Below, piece by piece: positions 1-8,970 of a stretch of DNA of 64,000 nucleotides (position 1 is its first letter; every line of letters starts with the position of its first letter). The position numbers and the translations under genes were made by a program. Under the pieces are notes generated by a model. That model saw nothing but the letters and a program-made list of their open reading frames with translations. It made no database searches and was not told the DNA's origin. The DNA comes from Bacteroides sp. (GTDB lineage: Bacteria > Bacteroidota > Bacteroidia > Bacteroidales > Bacteroidaceae). Location: positions 1-64,000 of the forward strand of contig NZ_JASLER010000049.1 in the NCBI RefSeq assembly GCF_030151085.1, in the 5' to 3' direction.

Positions 1-1
1 C

Positions 2-580
2 TTCATCTATCGGCTGTTTTCATTCATTGACAGGGGAGAGTTCAAGAAAGCGGATGAATGGATTACAGAGAACCAAGCCTCATTGATAGATAAGACAGGC
101 TTGCTGAAAGACCAGCAACAAGCCATTATGTTGCTATACATCGCATTGACCCATCTGGGCAATGGTGAATTTCGCAAGGCAAAGAAGAAGCTGGCGCTTA
201 TTGTGGGACGGGGGAATTTCTACCCTCTTTCGCTGTTTCGCACCATCCGTCTTGTGAATCTGATGATCCACTATGAACTGGGGGATATTGATTATATCCA
301 ATCCGAAACCCGTTCCATCAAGCGGGAGATGTCCAAGAATAAGGAACTAAGCCTGAAAGTGGAGTTGTTCCTGCTGAAATTCCTGAATTATTCTTTCGTC
401 GATGATAACAAAAAGTCACGGGTAAGCATCTGGAAACATCTGGAAGATGAAGTCCATGCCTTGTACCAGGATAAATACGAAAATCAAATCCTGCGTAAGT
501 TCGACTTTGTGGCTTGGGTTGAATCCAAGATCCGGGAAATTCCTTTGAGTGAGATACTCAAAGGGAAACGGCTTTCGTAA
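2..580 (+). CDS. C-terminal part of an unrecognised helical (TPR-like) protein, 5' end outside window
   Basis: The frame is open from base 2 with no start before the first internal ATG at 83, so the gene begins upstream of the window. The visible 192 residues are rich in Leu, Lys, Glu and Tyr and read as consecutive amphipathic helices (for example a stretch on growth of helices around 'IALTHLGNGEFRKAKKKL'), which resembles tetratricopeptide-type repeats. No catalytic motif is visible. The last 23 bases overlap the end of the convergent amidohydrolase gene. Function unknown; the TPR-like reading is an inference from composition and helix spacing. Confidence 0.6.
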   Translation, partial: FIYRLFSFIDRGEFKKADEWITENQASLIDKTGLLKDQQQAIMLLYIALTHLGNGEFRKAKKKLALIVGRGNFYPLSLFRTIRLVNLMIHYELGDIDYIQSETRSIKREMSKNKELSLKVELFLLKFLNYSFVDDNKKSRVSIWKHLEDEVHALYQDKYENQILRKFDFVAWVESKIREIPLSEILKGKRLS

Positions 581-1781
581 TTTCCTCTTCTCCGGCTACT
601 CTTCCATGCTCCATGATTATCTTTCCGTCACAAATCACGGTGTCGATGCAACGGCTATCTGCTGCATAGACCCAGTTTGAGATCAGGTTATGGCAGGGGA
701 GGAGGCGCTCATTAGACAGATTTACCAGTACCGCATCCGCCAGTTTGCCTTCTGCAATGATACCACCGTCTATATGGAAGGCTTCGGCGGCATTCTGTGT
801 GCCCCATTGCAGTACCTCTTGTGCAGAAAGTGTATCGGGAGTATGTTGGCATTTGGCAAGTAGAGCGGCTGTTTTCATTTCTTCGCGCATATCGAGATTG
901 TTGTTGGACGAGGCGCCGTCCGTACCCAGGGCGATGCGGCAATCTGATTGGGAGAAGGCTTGTGCCCGGAAGATGCCTGAAGATAACTTCATGTTGGAGC
1001 AAGGATTATGAACGATGGTTACTTTTCGTTCTTTCAAAATCTCTATTTCTTCATCGTCTACATGCACCACATGGGCAGCAACTACATTATCTCCCAAAAC
1101 ACCGATGGAATCCAGCCAGCGTACGGGCGTCATCCCGTGAGAGGCGATACAATCTTTTACCTCTTGTTCGGTTTCGGCAAGGTGGGTGTGGAGCACTAAA
1201 CCCTTGCTGCGGGCAGCTTCGGCACAACGGCGGAGCAGGGCTTCGCTTACGGTATAGATGGCATGGGGGGCAACGGTTATCTGGATTCTGCCATTGGCAC
1301 GGTCTGCCCATTGCTCAATGAAGCGGAAGTTTTCTTCCGTTCTCCTCTCGCTTTGGCGGTCCATAAAGGTGACGCCCACAGCAGCACGGATACCCATTTC
1401 TTCTACGGCACGCATGGTTTCTTCTATTTCCCAGTACATGTCGTTGAAGAAGACGCAACCCGACTTAATCATTTCGAGAATGGCGAGCCGGGTACCGTTA
1501 TAGATGTCCGTGGAAGTCATGCGCGCTTCGTAGGGCCAGATGTATTCGTTGAGCCACTGGAAGAGCGGCATATCGTCGGCATATCCACGTAGCAGGGTCA
1601 TGGCGGCATGGGTGTGAGCGTTATAGAAAGGAGGGAGGATAGCAAGTCCTTTGCAATCTATTACAACGTCTGCCGGAGTATCGGCAGAGGCATTAAGGCT
1701 TTTAAAACGGTTTCCTTCGATAAGGATATTTGTCGGGTGGTTCTGATGAACGGCTCCCCGGAGAAGCAGGCTGGTTTTCAT
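558..1781 (-). CDS. mtaD: Amidohydrolase, 5'-methylthioadenosine / S-adenosylhomocysteine deaminase-like
   Basis: A 407-residue metal-dependent hydrolase of the cytosine-deaminase-like amidohydrolase family, which converts an adenine nucleoside to the inosine form with release of ammonia. The metal site is visible: HTH at residues 56-58, His200 in LHTHLAE followed by Glu203, a His around 237, and Asp288 in GTDGASSNNN. The length matches MtaD/SsnA-type members. It lies 21 bases downstream of the adenosylhomocysteinase-like gene on the same strand, so the two are probably co-transcribed. That neighbour suggests S-adenosylhomocysteine or methylthioadenosine as substrate, rather than guanine or chlorinated compounds, but sequence alone cannot separate subfamilies. 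Its 3' end overlaps the convergent upstream gene by 23 bases. Confidence 0.82.
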   Translation of the reverse strand: MKTSLLLRGAVHQNHPTNILIEGNRFKSLNASADTPADVVIDCKGLAILPPFYNAHTHAAMTLLRGYADDMPLFQWLNEYIWPYEARMTSTDIYNGTRLAILEMIKSGCVFFNDMYWEIEETMRAVEEMGIRAAVGVTFMDRQSERRTEENFRFIEQWADRANGRIQITVAPHAIYTVSEALLRRCAEAARSKGLVLHTHLAETEQEVKDCIASHGMTPVRWLDSIGVLGDNVVAAHVVHVDDEEIEILKERKVTIVHNPCSNMKLSSGIFRAQAFSQSDCRIALGTDGASSNNNLDMREEMKTAALLAKCQHTPDTLSAQEVLQWGTQNAAEAFHIDGGIIAEGKLADAVLVNLSNERLLPCHNLISNWVYAADSRCIDTVICDGKIIMEHGRVAGEEEITKAVSL

Positions 1782-1802
1782 ATCAAATGGTGAAATGGTA
1801 CG

Positions 1803-2855
1803 TTAAATGAGGTCTAACTCGTCGGAGATACAACCGTTGAGGCGACAGATATTTAATAAATGTTCTTCCAGTTCAGGCTGAGGCTCTATCAATCCACGGG
1901 CTTCGGGATGGGTAGCGAGGTAGAGGGCGCCTTCGTTGTGCAAGGCCATAGTGGCATCGATGTACTTCAAGTGAGTAGGTTCCTCAAGGATGAAGTTAAG
2001 GGTCTTCTTTTGCATCAGCACCCGTTCGGCCGGAATGGACGGGCCGTATTCATCTTCTACACCCATATTGGCAAGCAGGGCGGGGGAGTGTAACAGGGCT
2101 TCGGCAGGACAATTTCCTTCTAAAGCATGAGCCACTCCGGTGGCGGTAACAACGGCGTATGCGTCTTTCACCGCTTGCACTACTTTGGGGGTGTCCCGAT
2201 AATCAATGATGTCGGTAGTAAATGCGGTGATTTGTTCGGACACACTCTCAGGATCAGTGACAACGGTTACACGTGCACCCAATTTATGGGCGTACATGAT
2301 GATGCCTGTGCCTACTTTCCCGGAGCCGAAGACTACGAGTTTCCGGTTTTTCCATTCATCATATCCTAGTTGCTTCATGGCGCGATAGTAGCTTTCGCCT
2401 GTGCCCAGACAGGTTTCGATACGTTTGATGCGTCCATTATCGGCTAAATACACGGGTTTGTCTACGTGGCTGAATTTCTCTACGCCCGACCGGGTGAGTT
2501 CCACAAAGCCGATACGAGGTTGCCAACTACTGAAGGCGGCGGCGCAATCGAGGATAATATCAACCGGTACGGGTGCATCTTCGGGACGCATGACGCGTAT
2601 GCCTGAGGAACGAAGTAATTCGACAATCTTCTCATCCCGCGGCATAACGTTGGAAATACCTGCAATCAATTCTGCTCCGGCAGCTGTTAAAGCACGGTGC
2701 TTCACTAAGGTATTACGGAATACCGGAGTTGCATCGAGTACAGTCAGTCCTTTCAAAGGAAGCGTGCAGCCCCATTCGCGGGTTTGGTAAAGAGAAACGG
2801 GGTATTCGTCTTCCCGATACGTAGAAGTGATAAGAGGATCGATAAAGTTGAACAT
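1803..2855 (-). CDS. Short S-adenosylhomocysteine hydrolase-like NAD-binding protein
   Basis: A 350-residue protein with a Rossmann motif, GSGKVG at residues 177-182, preceded by regions resembling the adenosylhomocysteinase substrate domain (for example 'SNVMPRDEKIVELLRSSGI' and 'LDCAAAF'). It is much shorter than usual adenosylhomocysteinase (about 430-480 residues). I do not see the usual TKSKFDN catalytic block, which is replaced by NGRIKRIETCLGTGE. The protein ends without the family's C-terminal tail that completes the neighbouring NAD site. It probably acts on S-adenosylhomocysteine or a derivative in the methyl cycle, since it leads an operon with the deaminase gene. A related dehydrogenase role is possible. 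Confidence 0.6.
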   Translation of the reverse strand: MFNFIDPLITSTYREDEYPVSLYQTREWGCTLPLKGLTVLDATPVFRNTLVKHRALTAAGAELIAGISNVMPRDEKIVELLRSSGIRVMRPEDAPVPVDIILDCAAAFSSWQPRIGFVELTRSGVEKFSHVDKPVYLADNGRIKRIETCLGTGESYYRAMKQLGYDEWKNRKLVVFGSGKVGTGIIMYAHKLGARVTVVTDPESVSEQITAFTTDIIDYRDTPKVVQAVKDAYAVVTATGVAHALEGNCPAEALLHSPALLANMGVEDEYGPSIPAERVLMQKKTLNFILEEPTHLKYIDATMALHNEGALYLATHPEARGLIEPQPELEEHLLNICRLNGCISDELDLI

Positions 2856-2881
2856 AGTGAATGAATTGAGATTTCAAATCA

Positions 2882-2889
2882 CAAAGTTA
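2882..2889 (-). promoter_or_regulatory. Candidate -7 box for the hydrolase-like/deaminase pair
   Basis: Read on the minus strand this is TAACTTTG, an exact match to the Bacteroides -7 consensus TAnnTTTG, 27 bases upstream of the start at 2855. No convincing TTTG -33 partner is seen at the usual spacing. Confidence 0.5.
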
Positions 2890-3042
2890 CAAATATTAGT
2901 TCAACTTATGCTCAGTTGCGGGAGATTCCTTTGGCTGGAGATGATGAACCGGGAGTTGCGGACAATGTATATTATCTTGCACTGTTCTTGCAGGATGTCA
3001 TCTAGGCTCACTTTGGCAGAGATACTTACTGTCTATATATAT

Positions 3043-3159
3043 GAGATAGGAATCATACGTAATGATTGTAGGAATCATTGCGGATGATTGTGGCAATCAT
3101 TACGGATGATTCCTATCTCAGTTCTGTATAGAGTGTAGATCATTGTAGCGATGATCTAC
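3043..3159. repeat. Array of 22-base dyad-symmetric repeats (array A) plus a related hairpin
   Basis: Three 22-base units at 3048-3069, 3070-3091 and 3092-3113 each carry ATCAT, five variable bases, ATGAT. Perfect outer arms of 14 bases (3043-3056 and 3106-3119) close the whole block. A further palindrome at 3135-3159 has nine-base arms (GTAGATCAT / ATGATCTAC) and the same ATCAT/ATGAT core, 43 bases after the last one. The 2856-3166 gap otherwise holds no gene. It lies downstream of the GH3 gene and upstream of the hydrolase-like gene, so it could act in a 3' UTR or at DNA level. Confidence 0.85.
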
Positions 3160-3166
3160 GATGAGT

Positions 3167-5416
3167 TCATTTCACATCTACCTTCCCTTCCAAGCGTATG
3201 TCTGCCGATGAAGAACCGATAAGAAGATTCATGCTACCCGGTTCGAGTACGAAAGCCTGTTTGTCGGTATCCCAGTAGCGCAAATCGTCTTTATTGATAG
3301 CAAGGGTAACCTCTTTTGTTTCCCCGGCTTTGATAAATGTCCGGTCGAAAGCTTTCAGCTGCTTCACAGGACGCTCTACTTTCGAGTTGGGATAACTAAC
3401 ATATAACTGAATGACTTCATCACTATTTTTAAGCCCCGTATTCGTGATTTCTGCTGTTACTTGGATATCACCCTTGTTTTGCTTGATAGATTTAATCTTG
3501 TCGTATTTAAATGTGGTATAACTCAGTCCATAGCCGAAGGGATAGAGAACTCCGTTCTTCTGATACATATAAGTACGGCCGTGGCGAATATCATAATCCA
3601 TCATGTCGGGCAGGTCTGTGATGTCTTTTACCCACGTTTGCGAAGTACGTCCTGCCGGACTTACCTTGCCGAAAAGGACATCTGCCAAACCATTCCCCTG
3701 CTCCTGGCTGCAATGAGTGATGTGTACGATGGCGGGCACATGTTCCTGACTCCAGTTGATGGCGTATGGGAAGTTGCTGACGAGGACAAGTACTGTATTA
3801 GGATTTGCCTTTAGTACCTGTTTCACTAAATCTTCGTCCGGCAAGGCAAGCGACTTACGGTCTACCGCCTCACGTCCATCGCTGGGAACGGGGCAGAACC
3901 TCCAGTCGGTTCTTGTTCCGAAGGGATGATTGCCTACACAAACCACTGCTACATCAGCTTCCCTGGCTATGCGGGTAGCTTCGTCCATCCGATTATCTTC
4001 GGCATAGAGCACTTGGATGTTCTTGCCTGCGGCGGAACGTATGCCATCGAGTATAGTCACCTCATACGGAGGAGTTCCGCTGTACCAGTCTTGCACAATT
4101 TTATTAGCGTACGGGCCGATGATAGCTATTTTCTTCAACTTCTCTCCGTTTAAGGGGAGTATGGGAGATGTACCGGAAATGGCGTTGTTCTTCAGCAGGA
4201 TCACCGATTTTGCAGTGACCTCTCTTGCCAGTTGCTTGGCGCCATCGGTCAGGAAGGGTGGGGTGGTTGATGCATCTTTGCCGATGGAAAGATAGGGATT
4301 CTTGGACTTTTCACCGTCCAGCAACCCTAATTTCAAAGCGACGTATAGATTACCACGAATGGCCTTGTCAATATCTGCCTCTGTTACAAGCCCCTTGTCG
4401 AGAGCTTCTTTGATATAGGGCAGATAGGTATCGAGGAATTGTCCTACAGTAGCCTTCACTACGGCGGCAGCACCTTCGGTGAGAGAGGGGAAGCTTTTAT
4501 GGGCTTCTACCAATAATTTGAGAGCACCCCCATCGGTACAGATAATTCCGTTGTTACCCCACTCTTTGCGGGCAATAGCTTCCAGGCACGGATGGATAGT
4601 CATGGGAATGTCGTTCCAACTATTGTACGATGCCATGAATGCCCGACTTCCGCCTACGGTAATACCTTTGTAGAAAGGATAGGAATAGTATTCACGGAAT
4701 AATCGCTCGTCGAAATTGGAGGAAGTACTGTCTCGCCCATCTTCATTGCTGTTCGCCAGGAAATGTTTCATAAGAGAAGCGGTTTTCCAATAACGGGGAT
4801 GGTCGCCTTGCAAGCCCCGCACACTGGCAATGGTGAGTTGTGCGGTATGGAAGGGATCTTCTCCGAAACTTTCTTCTGTCCGTCCCCAACGAGGGTCACG
4901 GGCAAGGTCGGCATTAGGAGCACGCATCACGAGTGAATTGCGCTTATTGTCGAGTGTTTGCATATAGTATCGCGCTTCTTCGGAAGCTTGTTCGGCTACC
5001 TTCTGTACAAGCGCAATGTCCCACGTGGAACCTAAGCCGTATGATTGTGGGAAAATGGTGGTAGGGAAGTCGGTAGGTATCATCCTTCCGTCATCTGTTT
5101 TCTTCCGTCCGCCCCAGGCAGCGGGACCACCTAAAGTAAGTCCGTGCAGACCTTCGTAATGCCCGCAACGGGGAATGCCAAGGCGAGGTACACCGAGATT
5201 GGTAGATAGCAAATCAATCTTCTCGTCCAGTGTCAGTATGGAGAGAAGGTTGTCGATTCGTTTCTCGTCAGTAAGGGTCGTGTCACGGAAAGCATAGGAT
5301 GTTTGTGCTTGAAGCGACATCGAAAGTGGCAGGATACATAGTAGCCAAATAATTTTCTTTCTCAGAGTAGTTTGTAGAGAGATTGCCGCTCTTCTTTGCT
5401 GATAATAATCTTTCAT
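3167..5416 (-). CDS. Secreted glycoside hydrolase family 3 beta-glycosidase
   Basis: A 749-residue GH3 enzyme, which removes terminal beta-linked sugars (xylose or glucose) from the non-reducing end of oligosaccharides. After a charged N-terminus comes a hydrophobic signal segment ending near LQAQ (about residue 38). The N-terminal barrel has the family marks KHFL (217-220) and the nucleophile Asp295 in ICTDGG. A second alpha/beta domain follows ('AIIGPYANKIVQDWYSGTPP'), then a C-terminal fibronectin-III-like domain (about 640-740). The length and the start of the mature part resemble xylosidase-type GH3 proteins, but specificity is not certain. It stands alone, divergent from the DUF5020 gene, far from the main polysaccharide locus. 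Confidence 0.87.
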   Translation of the reverse strand: MKDYYQQRRAAISLQTTLRKKIIWLLCILPLSMSLQAQTSYAFRDTTLTDEKRIDNLLSILTLDEKIDLLSTNLGVPRLGIPRCGHYEGLHGLTLGGPAAWGGRKKTDDGRMIPTDFPTTIFPQSYGLGSTWDIALVQKVAEQASEEARYYMQTLDNKRNSLVMRAPNADLARDPRWGRTEESFGEDPFHTAQLTIASVRGLQGDHPRYWKTASLMKHFLANSNEDGRDSTSSNFDERLFREYYSYPFYKGITVGGSRAFMASYNSWNDIPMTIHPCLEAIARKEWGNNGIICTDGGALKLLVEAHKSFPSLTEGAAAVVKATVGQFLDTYLPYIKEALDKGLVTEADIDKAIRGNLYVALKLGLLDGEKSKNPYLSIGKDASTTPPFLTDGAKQLAREVTAKSVILLKNNAISGTSPILPLNGEKLKKIAIIGPYANKIVQDWYSGTPPYEVTILDGIRSAAGKNIQVLYAEDNRMDEATRIAREADVAVVCVGNHPFGTRTDWRFCPVPSDGREAVDRKSLALPDEDLVKQVLKANPNTVLVLVSNFPYAINWSQEHVPAIVHITHCSQEQGNGLADVLFGKVSPAGRTSQTWVKDITDLPDMMDYDIRHGRTYMYQKNGVLYPFGYGLSYTTFKYDKIKSIKQNKGDIQVTAEITNTGLKNSDEVIQLYVSYPNSKVERPVKQLKAFDRTFIKAGETKEVTLAINKDDLRYWDTDKQAFVLEPGSMNLLIGSSSADIRLEGKVDVK

Positions 5417-5621
5417 GTGGGTATTTGATTTTACGGTTGATAGTTTGTTGGCGTAAAAGTAGGCAATAAATTAGTAAGGGGATGGAATGATATGTTTCGG
5501 GTGTGGGGTTGAAATGTGTAAATAGGGACTAATTGGGGAGTAGGAGATGGGAAAATAGTCAGTATTGTGTCTCAAAATGGTAAGTCTTACGAAGGCGGGA
5601 CGTAAATAGTGAGACCTAGAT

Positions 5622-5652
5622 ATTGATTAATTAACTCATTTAAGTATTTTTG
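5622..5652 (+). promoter_or_regulatory. Promoter for the DUF5020-like gene
   Basis: TATTTTTG at 5645-5652 matches TAnnTTTG exactly. ATTG at 5622-5625 is a near match to the -33 TTTG element with 19 bases between them. The -7 box ends 26 bases before the start codon. Confidence 0.6.
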
Positions 5653-5678
5653 CACCTATTTCTAAAAAATACTTAGTC

Positions 5679-6386
5679 ATGAAGAAACTACTATTACCTC
5701 TCTTTCTAGTTCTATCGTTATCGATAGGTGGCAATGTTTATGCGCAAAACATTCAGTTGCACTACGATTTCGGTCGCTCCTTGTATGATAAAGATTTGAA
5801 AGGACGTCCATTGCTGACTTCTACTGTCGAAAAGTTCCAACCGGACGGGTGGGGAAGTACATACTTCTTTATCGATATGGACTATACATCGGACGGGGTA
5901 GCTGCTGCTTATTGGGAAATAGCCCGTGAACTGAAGTTCTGGAAGAATCCTTTCTCTATCCATGTGGAATATAATGGCGGCTTGGCAAAAGGATTTTCTT
6001 ATAATAATGCTTATTTGGGCGGTCTGACTTATACATACAATAATGCTTCTTTCTCTCGTGGATTTTCTCTGACTGCGATGTACAAGTATATCCAGAAGCA
6101 CCATTCTCCCAATAATTTCCAGTTAACAGGCACTTGGTACATGAATTTCTGCGATAACCTACTGACCTTTTCCGGCTTTGCCGATTGGTGGCGGGAAGAA
6201 ACAAATTACGGAAAGACCATCTTCTTATCCGAACCTCAGTTTTGGGTGAACCTTAATAGGGTAAAAGGATTCAGTAAGAATTTCAATCTGAGTGTAGGAT
6301 CTGAGCTGGAATTGAGCAACAATTTCGGAGGAAGAGATGGCTTTTATGCTATCCCTACATTGGCTTTGAAGTGGACGCTGAATTGA
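5679..6386 (+). CDS. DUF5020-like outer membrane protein (Tsx-like barrel)
   Basis: A 235-residue protein with a clear signal peptide (MKKLLLPLFLVLSLSIGGNVYAQ, cleavage near residue 23). The mature part alternates short aromatic and polar strands, as in a small outer-membrane beta-barrel, and ends in a terminal strand with aromatic residues (ALKWTLN). I recognise it as resembling the Bacteroidetes DUF5020 family, which is distantly like nucleoside-specific Tsx channels. Transport of a small solute is an inference from that resemblance. It has its own promoter and is a single-gene unit, ending at a shared hairpin terminator. Confidence 0.7.
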   Translation: MKKLLLPLFLVLSLSIGGNVYAQNIQLHYDFGRSLYDKDLKGRPLLTSTVEKFQPDGWGSTYFFIDMDYTSDGVAAAYWEIARELKFWKNPFSIHVEYNGGLAKGFSYNNAYLGGLTYTYNNASFSRGFSLTAMYKYIQKHHSPNNFQLTGTWYMNFCDNLLTFSGFADWWREETNYGKTIFLSEPQFWVNLNRVKGFSKNFNLSVGSELELSNNFGGRDGFYAIPTLALKWTLN

Positions 6387-6428
6387 GCAAGACCGAATAA
6401 TTACTGCACATAACTTGCTGATATAATT

Positions 6429-6500
6429 TAGGCACGGATTACACGGATTTCATGAATTCTATTTAAAAGAGTTCCGCGAAATCCGTGTAATCCGTGCCTA
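6429..6500. terminator. Large inverted repeat between convergent genes, probable bidirectional terminator
   Basis: Perfect 23-base arms at 6429-6451 and 6478-6500, containing GGCACGGATTACACGGATT and its complement, are separated by 26 bases. The repeat sits between the ends of the DUF5020-like gene and lgt, where it could stop transcription from both sides. There is no long T-run. Confidence 0.65.
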
Positions 6501-6526
6501 TATTATGATGTTCTTATTGCTACGCT

Positions 6527-7399
6527 TTATACTTTCTTCTTTTTTCCATAGAAGAACATAAAGTACAGTCCGATAATTACGAATGGAACGCTGAGCCATT
6601 GTCCCATATTGAATGTCATTCCATCTTCGAAATTAACTTGATTTTCTTTCAGGAATTCAACGAAGAAGCGGAAAGTGAATATCTCAGTCAGGCAGAGTCC
6701 GAAGAAGAAACCACGGTGGAAATAGGGCTGTGCGGCTGCCTGTTTGGTAGGAGCTGCTGCCTGCTTCTTCTGTCCGTATTTATAGAGAACAACCATTCCC
6801 AGGAAGAAGATGAAGTAAGCGATTGCTTCGTATAACTGAGCCGGGTGACGCGGTATCATGTCTACCCGTTCGAAGACGAATGCCCAGGGTGCATCGCTCG
6901 GCTTACCGATGATCTCGGAATTCATCAGGTTGGCAAGGCGGATGAAACAGGCGGTAATCGGGGTAGCAACTGCTATCATATCTACCACATCGATGTAGTG
7001 CATCTTCGTCTTGCGGCAATACAACCAAAGGGATATAATTAAGCCCAGTGTACCGCCGTGACTGGCAAGTCCTTCATATCCGGTCCATTTCCATCCACCA
7101 TCGGGGAGGAATTTGACGGGCAATATCATTTCCCAAAAATGATTCAGGTAATACTCCGGTTGATAAAACAGGCAGTGTCCCAGTCGTGCACCGATCAGGA
7201 TGCCGAAGAAACAGTAGAAGAACAGGGGCTCGAACTTGTCATCGCCTATTTTCTTGTCTCTGTACTGCTGGCGTACTATCAGGTAGGCAAGGCCAATGCC
7301 TACGACCCACAGCAGGCCATAATAACGGATAGGGAGATGCCCGAAGAGGTTGAACAGTTCGGGATTGGGGTTCCAGTTGATGCTGAGTAGTGGTAACAT
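6527..7399 (-). CDS. lgt: Prolipoprotein diacylglyceryl transferase
   Basis: A 290-residue inner-membrane enzyme that moves diacylglycerol from phosphatidylglycerol to the lipobox cysteine of prelipoproteins, the first step of lipoprotein maturation. About seven hydrophobic segments are visible. Family marks include the loop around 'CFIRLANLMNSEIIGKPSD' and the HPAQLYEA motif near residue 190. Length is usual for the family. It is essential for the many lipoproteins (SusD, GH43) encoded later in the window. It follows the ORF6N gene on the same strand by 24 bases. Confidence 0.95.
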   Translation of the reverse strand: MLPLLSINWNPNPELFNLFGHLPIRYYGLLWVVGIGLAYLIVRQQYRDKKIGDDKFEPLFFYCFFGILIGARLGHCLFYQPEYYLNHFWEMILPVKFLPDGGWKWTGYEGLASHGGTLGLIISLWLYCRKTKMHYIDVVDMIAVATPITACFIRLANLMNSEIIGKPSDAPWAFVFERVDMIPRHPAQLYEAIAYFIFFLGMVVLYKYGQKKQAAAPTKQAAAQPYFHRGFFFGLCLTEIFTFRFFVEFLKENQVNFEDGMTFNMGQWLSVPFVIIGLYFMFFYGKKKKV

Positions 7400-7423
7400 A
7401 ATTATTATTCTATTATAGGTTTA

Positions 7424-7996
7424 TTATTCGGGTTTGATGAAGCCGATAGGGTTGCGGGGTTTGTTATTCGCCTTCCTCTGAGCTTGCATTTCTGCTAAGG
7501 TCTGGTTAATAAGCTCCAACTGCGTGCGGGTATCTTCGTTGATGTCGTTCTGATCGGTAAATACTTCTTCGAGATAGGCTTTCAACTCTTGTACTTCTTG
7601 TTCTAAATTACTGATACGGTCGGTAGGAGGGGTCGATATGAGTTGACGCACGGCGACAAAGGCACGCATGATGTTGATGTTGACTTCGATGGCTATATCA
7701 CTGTTCAGTACTCCGGATAACATGGCTAAGCCTTGTTCAGTAAAGGCATAAGGCAAATATTTTGTATGTTTTCCTTTTCCTGTCTCTAAGATTCCAATTT
7801 GGAATCTTAGAGAGTTCCATTCTTCTGCCGTCAACTGAAACATAAAGTCCGATGGAAATCGTTTGATGTTTCTTTTCACTGCCTTATTCAGATTTCCGGT
7901 AGTGACTTGATAGAGTTCAGCCAAGTCCTTATCTATCATGACCCGCTGTCCTCTAATCTCGTATATCTTGCTTTGTATAACGACTGCTAATTCCAT
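7424..7996 (-). CDS. ORF6N-domain protein
   Basis: A 190-residue protein whose first 110 residues match the ORF6N domain: an N-terminal 'IYEIRGQRVMIDKDLAELYQV' type DNA-binding segment, then RFPSDFMFQLT and YAFTEQGLAMLSGVLNS. The C-terminal 50 residues form a probable coiled coil (LEQEVQELKAYLEEVF). ORF6N domains are common in phage anti-repressor-like proteins and in chromosomal Bacteroides genes. The role here is not known. Neighbours are housekeeping genes and no other phage gene is present, so I see no prophage. Confidence 0.85.
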   Translation of the reverse strand: MELAVVIQSKIYEIRGQRVMIDKDLAELYQVTTGNLNKAVKRNIKRFPSDFMFQLTAEEWNSLRFQIGILETGKGKHTKYLPYAFTEQGLAMLSGVLNSDIAIEVNINIMRAFVAVRQLISTPPTDRISNLEQEVQELKAYLEEVFTDQNDINEDTRTQLELINQTLAEMQAQRKANNKPRNPIGFIKPE

Positions 7997-8049
7997 AATT
8001 CCGTTATTGATTCTTTAAAGTACAAAATATGCACTTTAAAAGTCTTCTC

Positions 8050-8955
8050 CTATTTGAACTTCTCCGCCACCATCTTGTACGTCGGAATATCTATTCCTTG
8101 TTCTTCGGCCGCAGCAATCATATCAAAGAGCAATCCTTGAACTTCGCTCTGATGTCCCTTTTCAATATCTTTCTGCATCGAAGCGGTACTTTCGGGGGCA
8201 AGCTTATCAATCACTTTAAGATTATACTCTATCACATCTTCCTTGAACTCAATGCCCAGTTTACGCCCTAGTTCGGCACTTTCACGGGAAAGTCCGATGA
8301 ATGTGTCACGTACTTTTCCGGCTTTCTGCACTTCGCCCATAGGAACATCGTAGTAAGCACCGGTAACTGCCATGGCAGAGATAAACGACCACTTTACGAA
8401 TGTATCGCGATTGATGTCAGCGGATATTTCGGCTTTGATACCACTTTCTTGCAGATCGCTTTGAATAGCTTCGAGCATTCCTTCAGGAACCGAGGTACCT
8501 TTGTGTGCACCATACACCAAGCGGAATATTTTGCCCATCTGCGTAATTTCACCTTTGCCCGATACAAAACCCACAATGTAGATGCAGCCATCCAGAACCG
8601 TAATACCCGGCACGAGGCGCTGAATACGGGGACCTGTACCATATACATTTAGAATAGGTATAACCACTGTACCTTTGTGTGCGGTACGTTTGATTAAATC
8701 TGTAATAGAGTCTACAGAATATCCTTTGACGCATACAAAGATGACGTCTGCTTTACCTTGAAACTCTTCTGCTGTAGATGCATCTATCTTCAAAGTGTGT
8801 TCACCTTTCAAATCGGAGTGCAGCAACAACCCGCGTTCGCGTATAGCTGCGAGATGTTCGCCACGAGCAATACAAGTAACATCTTTTCCTGCGAGTGCGA
8901 GGAATGCGGCTATTGAGCCTCCTACGCCGCCAGTGCCTGCTATAAGGTATTTCAT
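8050..8955 (-). CDS. panE: 2-dehydropantoate 2-reductase (ketopantoate reductase)
   Basis: A 301-residue cytoplasmic NADPH-dependent reductase making pantoate for coenzyme A synthesis. The Rossmann loop GTGGVGG lies at residues 7-13, and 'DVIFVCVKGYSVDSI' is the usual second strand. The C-terminal helical domain contains 'FVKWSFISAMAVTGAYYDVPMGE', where the family's lysine lies. Length fits PanE. It is 15 bases after the start-proximal neighbour at 8971 on the same strand. ApbA/PanE-like paralogues exist, so the substrate is inferred. Confidence 0.85.
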   Translation of the reverse strand: MKYLIAGTGGVGGSIAAFLALAGKDVTCIARGEHLAAIRERGLLLHSDLKGEHTLKIDASTAEEFQGKADVIFVCVKGYSVDSITDLIKRTAHKGTVVIPILNVYGTGPRIQRLVPGITVLDGCIYIVGFVSGKGEITQMGKIFRLVYGAHKGTSVPEGMLEAIQSDLQESGIKAEISADINRDTFVKWSFISAMAVTGAYYDVPMGEVQKAGKVRDTFIGLSRESAELGRKLGIEFKEDVIEYNLKVIDKLAPESTASMQKDIEKGHQSEVQGLLFDMIAAAEEQGIDIPTYKMVAEKFK

Positions 8956-8970
8956 TTCTATAATAAGGTT

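Noticed and set aside
2..580. Gene start at 83
   Set aside because: The frame is open to the left edge with no stop, so the true start is outside the window; 83 is only the first internal Met.
7424..7996. Prophage or phage remnant at the ORF6N gene
   Set aside because: No integrase, structural or lysis gene is near; neighbours are lgt and panE. ORF6N genes also occur alone in chromosomes.
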